From contig CADEGS010000092.1 in NCBI GenBank assembly GCA_902826945.1, forward strand, positions 1 through 15,872: DNA of 15,872 bases, in the 5' to 3' direction. The notes below the pieces were generated by a model. That model saw only the letters and a program-made list of their open reading frames with translations, was not told where the DNA came from and ran no database searches. Of the stretch, positions 1 through 8,177 are shown piece by piece (positions within the stretch are counted from its first letter, which is position 1; every line of letters starts with the position of its first letter). The position numbers were made by a program, and so were the translations under genes. Source of the stretch: an uncultured bacterium. Its GTDB lineage: Bacteria > Planctomycetota > UBA1135 > GCA-002686595.

Positions 1-557
1 ACCAGGACGAGATCCGCTCGCTGCGCGAGGAGCGCACGAACCTCAAGAAGGAGAATCGCGACCTGCGCTCGCAGATCGAGGGGTACGAGGTGGCGCTCGC
101 GGAGGCGAACACGAAGCCCGTTCCGGCGGTCGCGCAGAAGGACTACCCCGACCTCGACGCCCAGGGCATCGAGTACGGCCGCCGCGGCGGCAACTTCGTG
201 ATCTCGGTGCCGGCCGAGGTCACCTTCGACTCGGGCAAGGCCGACCTGACCAAGAAGGGCAAGGAGGCGCTGCGCGCCGTCGCGCGCACGCTGGGAGCCG
301 ACTTCTCGGCCGGCAGCTACTGGATCGAGGGCCACACCGACGACGATCCGATCAAGAAGTCGAAGTGGGGCTCGAACCGCGAGCTGTCCGTCGCGCGCGC
401 GATGGCCGTCCTGCACTTCCTGGTCGAGGAGTGCGGCGTCGCCGACGACCAGTGCGTCGTGGCCGGCCACGGCCAGTACGAGCCGCTGGCCTCCAACGAC
501 AACAAGTCGAGCAAGGCCCGCAACCGGCGCGTCGAGATCGTCGTCCACCAGGGCTGA
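1..557 (+). CDS. Coiled-coil protein with C-terminal OmpA/MotB-like domain (5' partial)
   Basis: The frame is open from base 3 to the TGA ending at 557, so the start lies left of the window; the GTG at 90 is internal. The first ~35 visible residues are charged and heptad-like (DEIRSLREERTNLKKEN), a coiled coil. From about base 190 to 548 there is an OmpA-family peptidoglycan-binding domain. It shows a VTFDSGKADLT strand, the EGHTDDDPI motif, SNRELSVARA, a GHGQYEPLASN segment and a terminal ARNRRVEIVV, which together match the usual peptidoglycan-contacting positions. The GHTDDxPI plus NRELSxxRA pattern resembles MotB and flagellar-motor-like OmpA domains more than porin OmpA tails. Known of the family: these domains anchor envelope proteins to the cell wall from the periplasm. 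Inferred: an envelope-anchored structural or motor-associated protein. The missing N-terminus should hold a membrane segment or signal peptide, so MotB, Pal-like or an unclassified coiled-coil protein cannot be told apart. Confidence 0.82.
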   Translation, partial: QDEIRSLREERTNLKKENRDLRSQIEGYEVALAEANTKPVPAVAQKDYPDLDAQGIEYGRRGGNFVISVPAEVTFDSGKADLTKKGKEALRAVARTLGADFSAGSYWIEGHTDDDPIKKSKWGSNRELSVARAMAVLHFLVEECGVADDQCVVAGHGQYEPLASNDNKSSKARNRRVEIVVHQG

Positions 558-589
558 GCGCGGCCCGCACGGCCCGAGGCCGTCCCAGG

Positions 590-620
590 GAAGCCGTCCC
601 CGACGCCCGGGGGCGGCTTC
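590..620 (+). terminator. Hairpin downstream of the OmpA-like gene, probable terminator
   Basis: A 12-bp inverted repeat (590-601 with 609-620, one G-U pair, 7-nt loop) begins 32 nt after the stop codon. It is followed by CTCGCGTTTCC, with only three consecutive T residues. Position and stem strength fit transcription termination; the poor T-tract leaves mRNA-end protection as the alternative. Confidence 0.5.
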
Positions 621-763
621 CTCGCGTTTCCGGCCGCGCCGCGCGCGCGGCGCGTTCGCCCGCTCGCGGGCCCTTTGCGCGGATCGCGGCGGCCGGCGTA
701 CGATTCCGCCCCCGCGCCGGCGCGAGGCCGGCGGCGGGCCCCGACCGAAGCGCCAGAGAACCC

Positions 764-770
764 GGAGGAG
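764..770 (+). promoter_or_regulatory. Shine-Dalgarno for the EF-G-like gene
   Basis: GGAGGAG lies 8 nt before the ATG at 779. It fixes this start over upstream in-frame candidates reaching back to 365, which would run through the preceding gene. It is the clearest ribosome binding site in the window. Confidence 0.75.
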
Positions 771-778
771 CTCGAGGG

Positions 779-2770
779 ATGTCCGATCTCGCCAGCCTGC
801 GCAACATCGCCTTCGTCGGCCACCCCTCGGCGGGCAAGACGTCGCTCGTCGATGCCATGGCGTACGCGCTGGGGGCGACGGATCGCAAGGGCTCGGTGGC
901 GGACAAGACGTCGATCTGCGACACCGAGCCGGAGGAGCACGAGAAGCAGCACACGCTCCAGTCGGCCGCCGTGCACGTCGCCAAGGACGGCTTCCGCTGG
1001 AACCTCATCGACACGCCCGGCTACCCCGAGTTCGTGGCCGACGTGCTCTCGGCCGTCTTCGCCACCGAGCTGACGGTGGGGGTGGTGAGCTGCTCCAGCG
1101 GCGTCACGTTCAACCTGCGCCAGAAGATGAAGGCCGCGGCGGACTGGAAGCGCGGGCGCGCCGTGGTGATCACGCACGTCGACGGCGAGAACGCCGACTT
1201 CGCCAAGACGGTCGACGACCTGCGCGCCGGGATCGGGCGCGAGTGCGTGCCCGTCATGGTCCCGAACGCGAGCGGTCACGGCTTCTCCGCCGTCCAGGCC
1301 TCCCCGGCCGAGTGGCGCAAGCGCCTGTGCGACCGGGTCATGGACGCCTGCGAGGACGAGGCGGTCGTCATGCAGTACCTCGAGTCGGGCGAGCTCTCGG
1401 ACGAGGTGCTCCACCAGCACATGCCCGCCGCCATCGCGGCCGGGCGGCTGATCCCGGTCTTCGTGTGCAACCCGCTGTCGGGCGTGGGCCTGGCGGAGAC
1501 GATCCACTGGCTGCGCGAGTACGCCCCGAGCCCCAGCACGCACCAGGTCTACGAGGCCGCGGGCGAGCCGATCCCGCCCGATCCCGACGGCGAGCTCCTG
1601 TGCGTCGTCTTCCAGGTGAAGAGCGACCCGCACGTCGGCAAGCTCCTGCTCGTGCGCCTGGTGAACGGCCGCCTGCGGGCGAGCGACAGCGTCGGCCCGG
1701 GCAAGGGCGAGAAGATCGGCGGCCTGTTCCACTCCGTGGGCGGCAAGCGGCGCGACCCGGTCGAGTCGGCCGGCGCCGGCGAGATCGTGGTCCTGTCGAA
1801 GGTCGAGCACCTCGGCTGGGGCGCGAGCTTCGGGCTGGCGGGCAAGGAGGTGCGCGCGATCGACTTCCCCGAGCGCCCGCTCCCGATGGTGGCGCTGGCG
1901 GTGGCGCCCAAGGCGCGCAACGACGAGCAGAAGATCGGCCCGGCGCTGGCGAAGCTCTCGGACGAGGACCCGACCTTCGTCGTCGAGCACGACGCGCTCA
2001 CGCACGAGCTGATCACGCGCGGCATGAGCGACCTGCACCTGCAGGTCATCGAGGCGCGCCTCAAGCGCCGCTTCGGCGTCGAGATCACCAGCCACATCCC
2101 CCGCATCGCCTACCGCGAGACGGTGACGAAGCCCTCCGAGGGGCACCACCGCCACAAGAAGCAGTCGGGCGGCCGCGGCCAGTTCGGCGAGTGCTTCCTG
2201 CGCGTGCGGCCCCTGCCCGACGGCGAGGACGTCGTCTTCGTGGACAAGGTCGTGGGCGGCGCGATCCCGCGCAACCTGATCCCCGCCGTCGAGAAGGGCA
2301 TCCGCGAGATCGCGACCGAGGGCATCCTGACGCACAGCCGCGTGGTCGGCGTCGAGGTCGAGCTCTACGACGGCAAGTTCCACGCGGTGGACTCCGACGA
2401 GGCGAGCTTCAAGAAGGCCGGGCGGCACGCCTTCCGCGACGGCTTCACGAAGGCCGGGCCGGTGCTGCTCGAGCCGGTCATGTCGGTCGAGATCCGCATC
2501 CCCTCGAAGGACGCGGGCTCGATCTTCTCCGACCTGACGAGCCACCGCCGCGGGCACGTCGTGGACCAGTCGAGCGAGGCCGACGGCGCGATCACCGTCA
2601 TCCGCGCCACCGCGCCGCTGGCGACGATGCAGACCTACCACCGCGACCTGAAGTCGCAGACGGCGGGCGAGGGCACCTACACGATGACCCTCGAGCACTA
2701 CGCGCGCGTGCCGGCCGGCGAGCAGCAGAAGATCCTGGCCGAGCTCGGGAAGAAGCACGAGGAGGAGTAG
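779..2770 (+). CDS. fusA2: FusA2-type elongation factor G-like translational GTPase
   Basis: This 663-residue protein has the full EF-G domain order but is somewhat shorter than canonical EF-G (~700). The P-loop is GHPSAGKT (residues 14-21). The switch I threonine is probably T59 in HEKQHTLQSAA, and G3 is DTPGYPEF (78-85). Domain II starts near GELLCVVFQVKSDP. Domain III contains DLHLQVIEARLKRRFGV. Domain IV contains KQSGGRGQFGE and the tip loop FHAVDSDEASF with His535 at the tRNA-contacting position, and a domain V follows. The guanine-specificity motif, usually NKxD, reads THVD (132-135), and the usual SA-containing G5 segment reads CNPLSG. Features such as DTPGY, AVVITxxD and HxRHxKQSGG place it with the FusA2/EF-G2 paralogue branch rather than the main translocase. 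Known: EF-G drives ribosomal translocation or recycling; FusA2 roles are poorly defined and often conditional. It has its own Shine-Dalgarno and is not linked to rpsL, rpsG or tuf here, which supports a paralogue. Nucleotide binding or hydrolysis may be altered. Confidence 0.92.
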   Translation: MSDLASLRNIAFVGHPSAGKTSLVDAMAYALGATDRKGSVADKTSICDTEPEEHEKQHTLQSAAVHVAKDGFRWNLIDTPGYPEFVADVLSAVFATELTVGVVSCSSGVTFNLRQKMKAAADWKRGRAVVITHVDGENADFAKTVDDLRAGIGRECVPVMVPNASGHGFSAVQASPAEWRKRLCDRVMDACEDEAVVMQYLESGELSDEVLHQHMPAAIAAGRLIPVFVCNPLSGVGLAETIHWLREYAPSPSTHQVYEAAGEPIPPDPDGELLCVVFQVKSDPHVGKLLLVRLVNGRLRASDSVGPGKGEKIGGLFHSVGGKRRDPVESAGAGEIVVLSKVEHLGWGASFGLAGKEVRAIDFPERPLPMVALAVAPKARNDEQKIGPALAKLSDEDPTFVVEHDALTHELITRGMSDLHLQVIEARLKRRFGVEITSHIPRIAYRETVTKPSEGHHRHKKQSGGRGQFGECFLRVRPLPDGEDVVFVDKVVGGAIPRNLIPAVEKGIREIATEGILTHSRVVGVEVELYDGKFHAVDSDEASFKKAGRHAFRDGFTKAGPVLLEPVMSVEIRIPSKDAGSIFSDLTSHRRGHVVDQSSEADGAITVIRATAPLATMQTYHRDLKSQTAGEGTYTMTLEHYARVPAGEQQKILAELGKKHEEE

Positions 2771-2776
2771 CCTCCG

Positions 2777-2795
2777 CCCCGGCCACCGGCCGGGG
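2777..2795 (+). terminator. GC hairpin after the EF-G-like gene, possible terminator
   Basis: A perfect 8-bp inverted repeat (2777-2784 with 2788-2795, 3-nt loop) starts six bases after the stop codon. All pairs are G-C. No T-tract follows (GGGTGCAGC), so termination is inferred from position alone. Confidence 0.4.
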
Positions 2796-2855
2796 GGGTG
2801 CAGCGCCGCGTCCGCGGGCCCCGGGAGGCCGGCGGAAACGCTTTCGCGCCGTCGT

Positions 2856-2880
2856 CGCGGGTCGGTCAAAGCCACCCGCG
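2856..2880. promoter_or_regulatory. Inverted repeat in the pilT leader
   Basis: CGCGGGT (2856-2862) and ACCCGCG (2874-2880) form a 7-bp dyad around the relatively A-rich core CGGTCAAAGCC, about 90 nt before the pilT start. It could be an operator or leader hairpin for the pilT-pilB-pilC operon. I see no convincing -35/-10 pair in the 200-nt gap, so the role is open. Confidence 0.25.
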
Positions 2881-2970
2881 CTCTCCAGTCGTGCGCGCGA
2901 GGGAGCCGATCAGGCGGCGGTCGTCGCTCCGCGGCGTCCACCTCCCCCGGCCCCTTGCTCCCACCACGCC

Positions 2971-4038
2971 ATGATCACGATGGAAGACCTCCTTGCGCTG
3001 CTGGTGCGCAAGGGCGGATCGGACCTGCACATCTCGGCCCACTCGCCGCCCCGCCTGCGGATCGACGGCATGCTCGTCCCGGTCGAGACCGACCCGCTCT
3101 CGCCGGACGACACGCGCCGTCTGGCGACCAGCGTGCTGACCTCCGACCAGATCGCGAAGCTCGACCGGGAGTGGGAGCTCGACTGCTCGTTCGAGCTCGA
3201 GGGCCAGGGCCGCTTCCGCGCCAACGTGTTCTACCAGCGCGGCTCGGTGGGCATCGTGCTGCGCCTCGTGCCGCACGAGATCGCGTCGTTCGAGACGCTC
3301 GGCCTGCCGCGCGACGTGTGCGAGCGCATCTGCAACCTGCGCCAGGGCCTGGTGCTCGTCACCGGGGCCACCGGCTCGGGCAAGTCGACCACGCTCGCGT
3401 CGATGGTGGACTTCGTCAACCGGACGCAGCAGGGGCACATCGTCACGATCGAGGACCCGATCGAGTTCGCGCACAAGAGCCAGGGCTGCATGGTCACGCA
3501 GCGCGAGATCGGCAACGACTCGAAGGAGTTCAAGAACGCGCTGCGCAGCGTGCTGCGCCAGGACCCCGACACGATCCTGGTGGGCGAGCTGCGCGACATG
3601 GAGACGATCGAGTCGGCGCTGACCCTGTCGGAGACCGGCCACCTCACGTTCGCCACGCTGCACACGTCCGACGCGGTGCAGACCATCAACCGCATCATCG
3701 ACGTGTTCCCGGCGCACCAGCAGCAGCAGGTGCGCACGCAGCTCTCGTTCACGCTGGAGGCGGTGTTCTGCCAGCAGCTCCTGCCGCACGCCTCGGGGCG
3801 CGGTCGGGTGCTGGGGGCCGAGGTGATGATCGTGAACTCCGCCATCCGCGCCCTCATCCGCGAGGGCAAGGGGCACCAGATCTACTCGCAGCTCCAGACC
3901 GGCGGCCGCATGGGCATGCGCACGATGTCCTCCTGGCTGGCGGAGCTGGTCAAGCGCGGCAAGGTGCGGCTCGAGGACGCGGAGCGCTCGATGAGCGACC
4001 CGAACGAGCTGCGCATGCTGATGCAGGCCGCGGCGTAG
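2971..4038 (+). CDS. pilT: Type IV pilus retraction ATPase PilT
   Basis: The 355-residue product matches the usual PilT length. The N-terminal PAS-like domain opens with a GGSDLHIS segment, typical of PilT. The ATPase core has Walker A GATGSGKST (132-140), an Asp box IVTIEDPIEF, Walker B LVGELRD with catalytic Glu206, and the His box GHLTFATLHTSDA (His224, His231). The C-terminal AIRALIREGK motif at about 291-300 is the PilT signature that separates it from PilB and GspE. Known role: a cytoplasmic hexamer at the base of the pilus that powers pilus depolymerisation and twitching. The ATG at 2971 was chosen because it keeps the full MITMEDLL N-terminus; a second ATG lies at 2980. Neither has a clear Shine-Dalgarno. 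It is first in the pilT-pilB-pilC operon, with 4 nt before pilB, so retraction and extension motors are probably co-expressed. Confidence 0.95.
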   Translation: MITMEDLLALLVRKGGSDLHISAHSPPRLRIDGMLVPVETDPLSPDDTRRLATSVLTSDQIAKLDREWELDCSFELEGQGRFRANVFYQRGSVGIVLRLVPHEIASFETLGLPRDVCERICNLRQGLVLVTGATGSGKSTTLASMVDFVNRTQQGHIVTIEDPIEFAHKSQGCMVTQREIGNDSKEFKNALRSVLRQDPDTILVGELRDMETIESALTLSETGHLTFATLHTSDAVQTINRIIDVFPAHQQQQVRTQLSFTLEAVFCQQLLPHASGRGRVLGAEVMIVNSAIRALIREGKGHQIYSQLQTGGRMGMRTMSSWLAELVKRGKVRLEDAERSMSDPNELRMLMQAAA

Positions 4039-4042
4039 CGCG

Positions 4043-5758
4043 ATGGTGCGCGTCTCGGGCAAGATCCGGCGTCTCCTGGTGGACGCCGGCGTCGTCACGG
4101 CCGACGACTGGAGCGCCGCGCGCGGCTCCGGCCAGCCGGTCGTGGACGTCTTGCTCGAGCGCGGCGTCCTGCAGGAGAAGCGGCTGTACGAGATCCTGGG
4201 GGAGGCCTCCGGCTTCCCCCCGGTCGACCTCTCCCGCATCCAGCCGGAGCCGCAGGCCGTGGCGGCGCTGCCGCAGGAGGTCTGCACCGAGCACTGCGTG
4301 CTGCCCATCGCGCTGGCCGGCAACAGCCTGACGATCGCGGTCTCCGACCCGTTCGACGTCCTGCTGCTGGACGACCTCAACATCCTGTCGAAGTGCCGCG
4401 TGCGCCCGGTGGTGAGCCACCCCGGCGCGATCCGCCACGCGCTCTCGGTCCTGTTCAACAAGGACAAGCAGGAGGTCGAGGAGCTGCTGGGCGAGGTCAG
4501 CGGCGGCGACATCACGATCGAGGAGGCGGGCCAGGCCGACGACCTCGAGCTCGTCACGGGCAGCGGCGACGACGTCCCGGCCGTCAAGCTCGTCAACCTG
4601 ATGCTGCTGCGCGGGCTGCGCGACAAGGCCAGCGACATCCACATCGAGCCGATGGACAAGGCCGTGCGGGTGCGCTACCGCATCGACGGCCGGCTGGTCG
4701 AGGCGATGTCGCCGCCGAAGGCGCTGCTGCCCTCGCTGATCTCGCGCCTCAAGATCCTGGCCAACCTGGACATCGCCATCCGGATGGAGCCCCAGGACGG
4801 CAAGTTCCAGATCCGCTACGAGGGGCGCACGATCGACTTCCGTCTCTCGACGCTGCCGGTCGTGGGCGGCGAGAAGGCGGTCATGCGGATCCTGGACCAG
4901 GCCGGCAGCGGCGCCTCCAAGCTGGAGACGCTGGGCTTCGAGCCGCGCTGCCTGTCGGACTTCCTGGCGGCCTGCAAGTCCGCCTACGGGATGCTGCTCG
5001 TGACCGGGCCGACGGGCTCGGGCAAGTCGACGACGCTCTACGCCGCCGTGCGCGAGGTCGCGACGGGCGAGATCAACGTCGTCACCGTCGAGGACCCGGT
5101 CGAGTACCGCATGGACGGCATCAACCAGGTGCCGGTCAACCCCAAGCGCGGCCTGACCTTCGCCGGCGCGCTGCGCTCGATCCTGCGCCAGGACCCCGAC
5201 GTGATCCTGGTGGGCGAGATCCGCGACACCGAGACGGCCGAGATCGCCGTGAAGGCGGCCCTCACGGGCCACCTGGTGCTCTCGACCCTGCACACGAACG
5301 ACGCGCCGGGCGCGATCACGCGTCTGGTCGACATGGGCATCGACCCGTTCATGGTGTCGAGCTCGGTGATCTGCGTGGCCGCGCAGCGCCTCGTGCGGAT
5401 CCTGTGCCCGCACTGCAAGAAGAAGCTCGAGGTGCCGGAGAAGGAGCTGCTCGCGATCGGCTACCTGCCGACCGAGCTCGACGACCTGCAGCTCTACAGC
5501 CCCGAGAAGGGCGGCTGCCCGCGCTGCAAGAACGGCTACCGCGGGCGCATGGCGCTGCTCGAGACCCTCGCGCTCGACCCCGTCCTCAAGCGGATGATCG
5601 TCGAGGGGCGTTCCGTGCACGAGATCAAGGCGGAAGGCATCCGCCAGGGCATGCTCACGCTGCGGCGCGTGGGGCTGCTCAACGCGATGCGCGGCAAGAC
5701 CTCGCTCGAGGAAGTGCTGCGCGTCACCGTCGGCGACAACCAGTCCGAAGAGAGCTAG
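4043..5758 (+). CDS. pilB: Type IV pilus assembly ATPase PilB (GspE family)
   Basis: The 571-residue protein starts with an MshEN/GspE N-terminal domain (about 1-140, KIRRLLVDAGVV onward, with the LPQEVC and LPIALAGNSL segments). After an acidic linker comes the ATPase: SDIHIEP (near 197), Walker A GPTGSGKST (322-330, Lys328), an Asp box VEDPVEYRM, Walker B LVGEIRD with Glu392 and the His box HLVLSTLHTNDA. A tetracysteine zinc site is intact (Cys455, Cys458, Cys492, Cys495). Known role: the cytoplasmic hexamer that drives pilin polymerisation through PilC. The PilB assignment over GspE rests on its location between pilT and pilC. The family segment usually reading IAERRxPQDGR is IAIRMEPQDGK here, a modest departure next to the nucleotide-binding region. 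It starts 4 nt after pilT and ends 6 nt before pilC. Confidence 0.93.
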   Translation: MVRVSGKIRRLLVDAGVVTADDWSAARGSGQPVVDVLLERGVLQEKRLYEILGEASGFPPVDLSRIQPEPQAVAALPQEVCTEHCVLPIALAGNSLTIAVSDPFDVLLLDDLNILSKCRVRPVVSHPGAIRHALSVLFNKDKQEVEELLGEVSGGDITIEEAGQADDLELVTGSGDDVPAVKLVNLMLLRGLRDKASDIHIEPMDKAVRVRYRIDGRLVEAMSPPKALLPSLISRLKILANLDIAIRMEPQDGKFQIRYEGRTIDFRLSTLPVVGGEKAVMRILDQAGSGASKLETLGFEPRCLSDFLAACKSAYGMLLVTGPTGSGKSTTLYAAVREVATGEINVVTVEDPVEYRMDGINQVPVNPKRGLTFAGALRSILRQDPDVILVGEIRDTETAEIAVKAALTGHLVLSTLHTNDAPGAITRLVDMGIDPFMVSSSVICVAAQRLVRILCPHCKKKLEVPEKELLAIGYLPTELDDLQLYSPEKGGCPRCKNGYRGRMALLETLALDPVLKRMIVEGRSVHEIKAEGIRQGMLTLRRVGLLNAMRGKTSLEEVLRVTVGDNQSEES

Positions 5759-5764
5759 ACCCCC

Positions 5765-7015
5765 GTGGCAACCTTCCAGTACGCAGCCAAGGATCCCAGC
5801 GGCAAGACCGTCGAGGGCCTGATCGAGGCCAACACCAAGAGCGAGGCCGTCGACCAGCTCAGGCGCCAGGAGCTCGTCGTCCTGCGCGTCGACCAGAGCG
5901 GGCGGCGCAAGGCCGCGCGCATCAAGAGCAAGGCCGAGGGCAAGAGCGTCTTCTCGGTCAGCCTGTTCGCGGCCAAGCCGAGCGCGAAGGCCTCCGAGCT
6001 CGTGATCTTCACGCGCCAGCTCGCGACCATGATCGGCGCGGGCATCTCGCTGCTCGAGTCGCTCGAGGTGCTGGCCACGCAGGCCGAGTCGCCGGGCCTC
6101 AAGGCCACGTGCGAGAAGCTGGCCTCCGAGCTGCGCGGCGGCTCGGACCTCTCGACGGCCATGGGCTACTGCCCGAAGGCCTTCTCGCAGCTCTACGTCA
6201 GCATGGTCACGGCCGGCGAGGCCTCGGGCCAGATGGACGTGATCCTCGAGCGCCTGGCCGAGTACGTCGAGGCCTCCGAGTCGCTCAAGCGCGAGATCCG
6301 CTCGGCCATGACCTACCCGGTCATCTCGCTCGTGCTCGTGACCGGCATCACGGCCTTCCTGATGATCGGCGTCGTGCCCGGCTTCAAGGACGTGTTCCAC
6401 GGGCTGGGCGCCGAGCTGCCGGCGCTGACCAAGAACGTGCTGGCGCTCTCCGACTGGCTGCGCGAGCGCTGGTACATGCTGATCGCCGGCTGCGCCGGCG
6501 CGTTCGCCGGCTTCGTCGCCTTCAAGAAGACCGAGCGCGGCGCCTACCTGGTCGACCAGATGACGCTGCGTGTGCCCGTGTTCGGGCAGCTCGCGCGCAA
6601 GGTCGCCCTGGCGCGCTTCTCGCGCACCTTCGCGACGCTCATCCGCTCGGGCGTGCCGATCATGGGCACGCTCGACATCGTGGCCGACACCGCCGGCAAC
6701 CGCGTCGTCTCCACCGCGGTGCGCAACTCGCGCGAGAGCGTGCGCAACGGCAACATGCTCTCCGAGCCGCTGAGCCAGTCGAAGATCTTCCCGCCCATGG
6801 TCGTGCGCATGATCGCGATCGGCGAGCGCTCCGGCGCGCTCGAGCAGCTGCTCGAGAAGATCGCCGAGTTCTACGACGGCCAGGTCAAGGCGACGATCAA
6901 GTCGCTCACCAGCCTGATCGAGCCGCTGCTCATCTGCGTCATGGGCGGCGTGGTCGGCGTGGTCATCCTCTCGGTCTTCCTGCCGATCCTGAACATCATC
7001 GGCGAGCTCTCCTGA
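5765..7015 (+). CDS. pilC: Type IV pilus inner-membrane platform protein PilC (GspF family)
   Basis: The 416-residue product has the PilC/GspF layout. A soluble N-terminus opens with FQYAAKDPSGKTVEG and is followed by two T2SSF repeats (about 80-202 and 279-405). Each repeat carries the family pattern: FTRQLATMIGAGISLLESL then MVTAGEASGQMD in the first; FSRTFATLIRSGVPIMGTL then IAIGERSGALEQ in the second. Hydrophobic segments are visible near 184-204, 236-253 and in the last ~30 residues (LLICVMGGVVGVVILSVFL). Known role: polytopic platform in the cytoplasmic membrane that couples the PilB and PilT ATPases to pilin subunits. A GTG start at 5765 is used because the conserved N-terminal motif begins immediately after it and no suitable ATG exists; it is 6 nt past the pilB stop. 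It ends the pilTBC operon just before a 20-bp hairpin. Confidence 0.94.
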   Translation: MATFQYAAKDPSGKTVEGLIEANTKSEAVDQLRRQELVVLRVDQSGRRKAARIKSKAEGKSVFSVSLFAAKPSAKASELVIFTRQLATMIGAGISLLESLEVLATQAESPGLKATCEKLASELRGGSDLSTAMGYCPKAFSQLYVSMVTAGEASGQMDVILERLAEYVEASESLKREIRSAMTYPVISLVLVTGITAFLMIGVVPGFKDVFHGLGAELPALTKNVLALSDWLRERWYMLIAGCAGAFAGFVAFKKTERGAYLVDQMTLRVPVFGQLARKVALARFSRTFATLIRSGVPIMGTLDIVADTAGNRVVSTAVRNSRESVRNGNMLSEPLSQSKIFPPMVVRMIAIGERSGALEQLLEKIAEFYDGQVKATIKSLTSLIEPLLICVMGGVVGVVILSVFLPILNIIGELS

Positions 7016-7039
7016 GCGCCCGTCCGGGCGGTGCGAGCG

Positions 7040-7082
7040 GCGCCCGCCGCGCCGGGAAGAACCTTCCCGGTGCGGCGGGCGC
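7040..7082 (+). terminator. 20-bp stem-loop ending the pilT-pilB-pilC operon
   Basis: Arms 7040-7059 and 7063-7082 pair over 20 bp with a single G-U pair and a 3-nt AAC loop, starting 25 nt after the pilC stop. It is one of the strongest hairpins in the window. There is no T-run afterwards (GCCGCGTG), so either termination does not need one here or the structure protects the 3' end. It also separates the motor operon from the pilin gene. Confidence 0.6.
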
Positions 7083-7316
7083 GCCGCGTGTACGGACGGT
7101 GCAAGACGGACGCCGCGGGCGCCTCAAGATCGCGGATCGGCGTCGTCGATAGACGGAGCCAAGCGCGGACGGAGCATTCCCCCGAGCCGCGCGCTGTCAG
7201 GAGGCTCAGGCCTCCGATCGGGTCCGTCGGGTCGTGCCTGCCGTCACTCGGTCAAGCCGCGATGGACCTTCCTGCATGCATGCAAGGGAAGAACAGGACC
7301 ACAAACCACACTAGCG
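7083..7316 (+). promoter_or_regulatory. Pilin promoter/leader region
   Basis: The 234 nt between the pilC hairpin and the pilin ATG hold no convincing gene. They must contain the pilin promoter if the preceding hairpin terminates. Visible structure: a 6-bp hairpin with a TCAG loop at 7200-7215, a 24-nt dyad at 7268-7291, and an 8-bp direct repeat CACACTAG at 7307-7314 and 7323-7330 that straddles the start codon. No clear sigma70 or sigma54 hexamers were found. The last ~50 bases are noticeably A-rich compared with the surroundings. Confidence 0.5.
7268..7291. repeat. Palindrome upstream of the pilin gene (candidate operator)
   Basis: A perfect 12-bp palindrome, TGCATGCATGCA at 7273-7284, is flanked by CTTCC on the left and AGGGAAG on the right. 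The whole 24-nt element is therefore a near-perfect dyad with one extra G. It lies 25 nt before the pilin start. Such symmetry is typical of a dimeric regulator site, but the cognate factor is unknown, and a hairpin acting in the mRNA leader is possible. Confidence 0.45.
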
Positions 7317-8108
<792 letters not shown>

Positions 8109-8134
8109 TCACGGCTCCGGGCGCAGGCCTGGAA

Positions 8135-8177
8135 CGGAGGGCGTCCCGCCTCGCGGCGGGGCGCCCTCCGCGCTTTT
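8135..8177. terminator. Terminator shared by the convergent pilin and tatD genes
   Basis: Arms 8135-8150 and 8155-8170 pair over 16 bp (one G-U) around a TCGC loop and are followed on the plus strand by CGCTTTT (8171-8177). It starts 26 nt after the pilin stop and abuts the tatD stop on the other strand. The T-tract serves the pilin transcript; on the minus strand only two T's follow, so tatD termination there would be less efficient. It is the best intrinsic terminator in the window. Confidence 0.8.

Noticed and set aside
365..778. Upstream in-frame extension of the EF-G-like gene.
   Set aside because: It would overlap the OmpA-like gene in another frame, is Arg/Pro-rich, and the GGAGGAG site fixes the start at 779.
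317..2941. A very long minus-strand open frame (874 codons) opposite the EF-G-like gene.
   Set aside because: It is Arg/Leu/Asp/His-rich without any recognisable motif and lies opposite a clearly conserved gene. Long antisense frames are expected from third-position GC bias.
1243..2970. Upstream in-frame extension of pilT.
   Set aside because: It runs through the EF-G-like gene out of frame and lacks protein-like composition; PilT length is met from 2971.
3950..6400. An 816-codon minus-strand open frame opposite pilB and pilC.
   Set aside because: It mirrors the conserved codons of pilB and pilC and shows no motif of its own.
7263..7280. A possible sigma54 -24/-12 promoter before the pilin gene (TGGAC...TGCAT).
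   Set aside because: The GG and GC doublets are 9 or 13 nt apart rather than the required 11, and the rest of the consensus is missing. I do not support it although sigma54 control of pilins is common.
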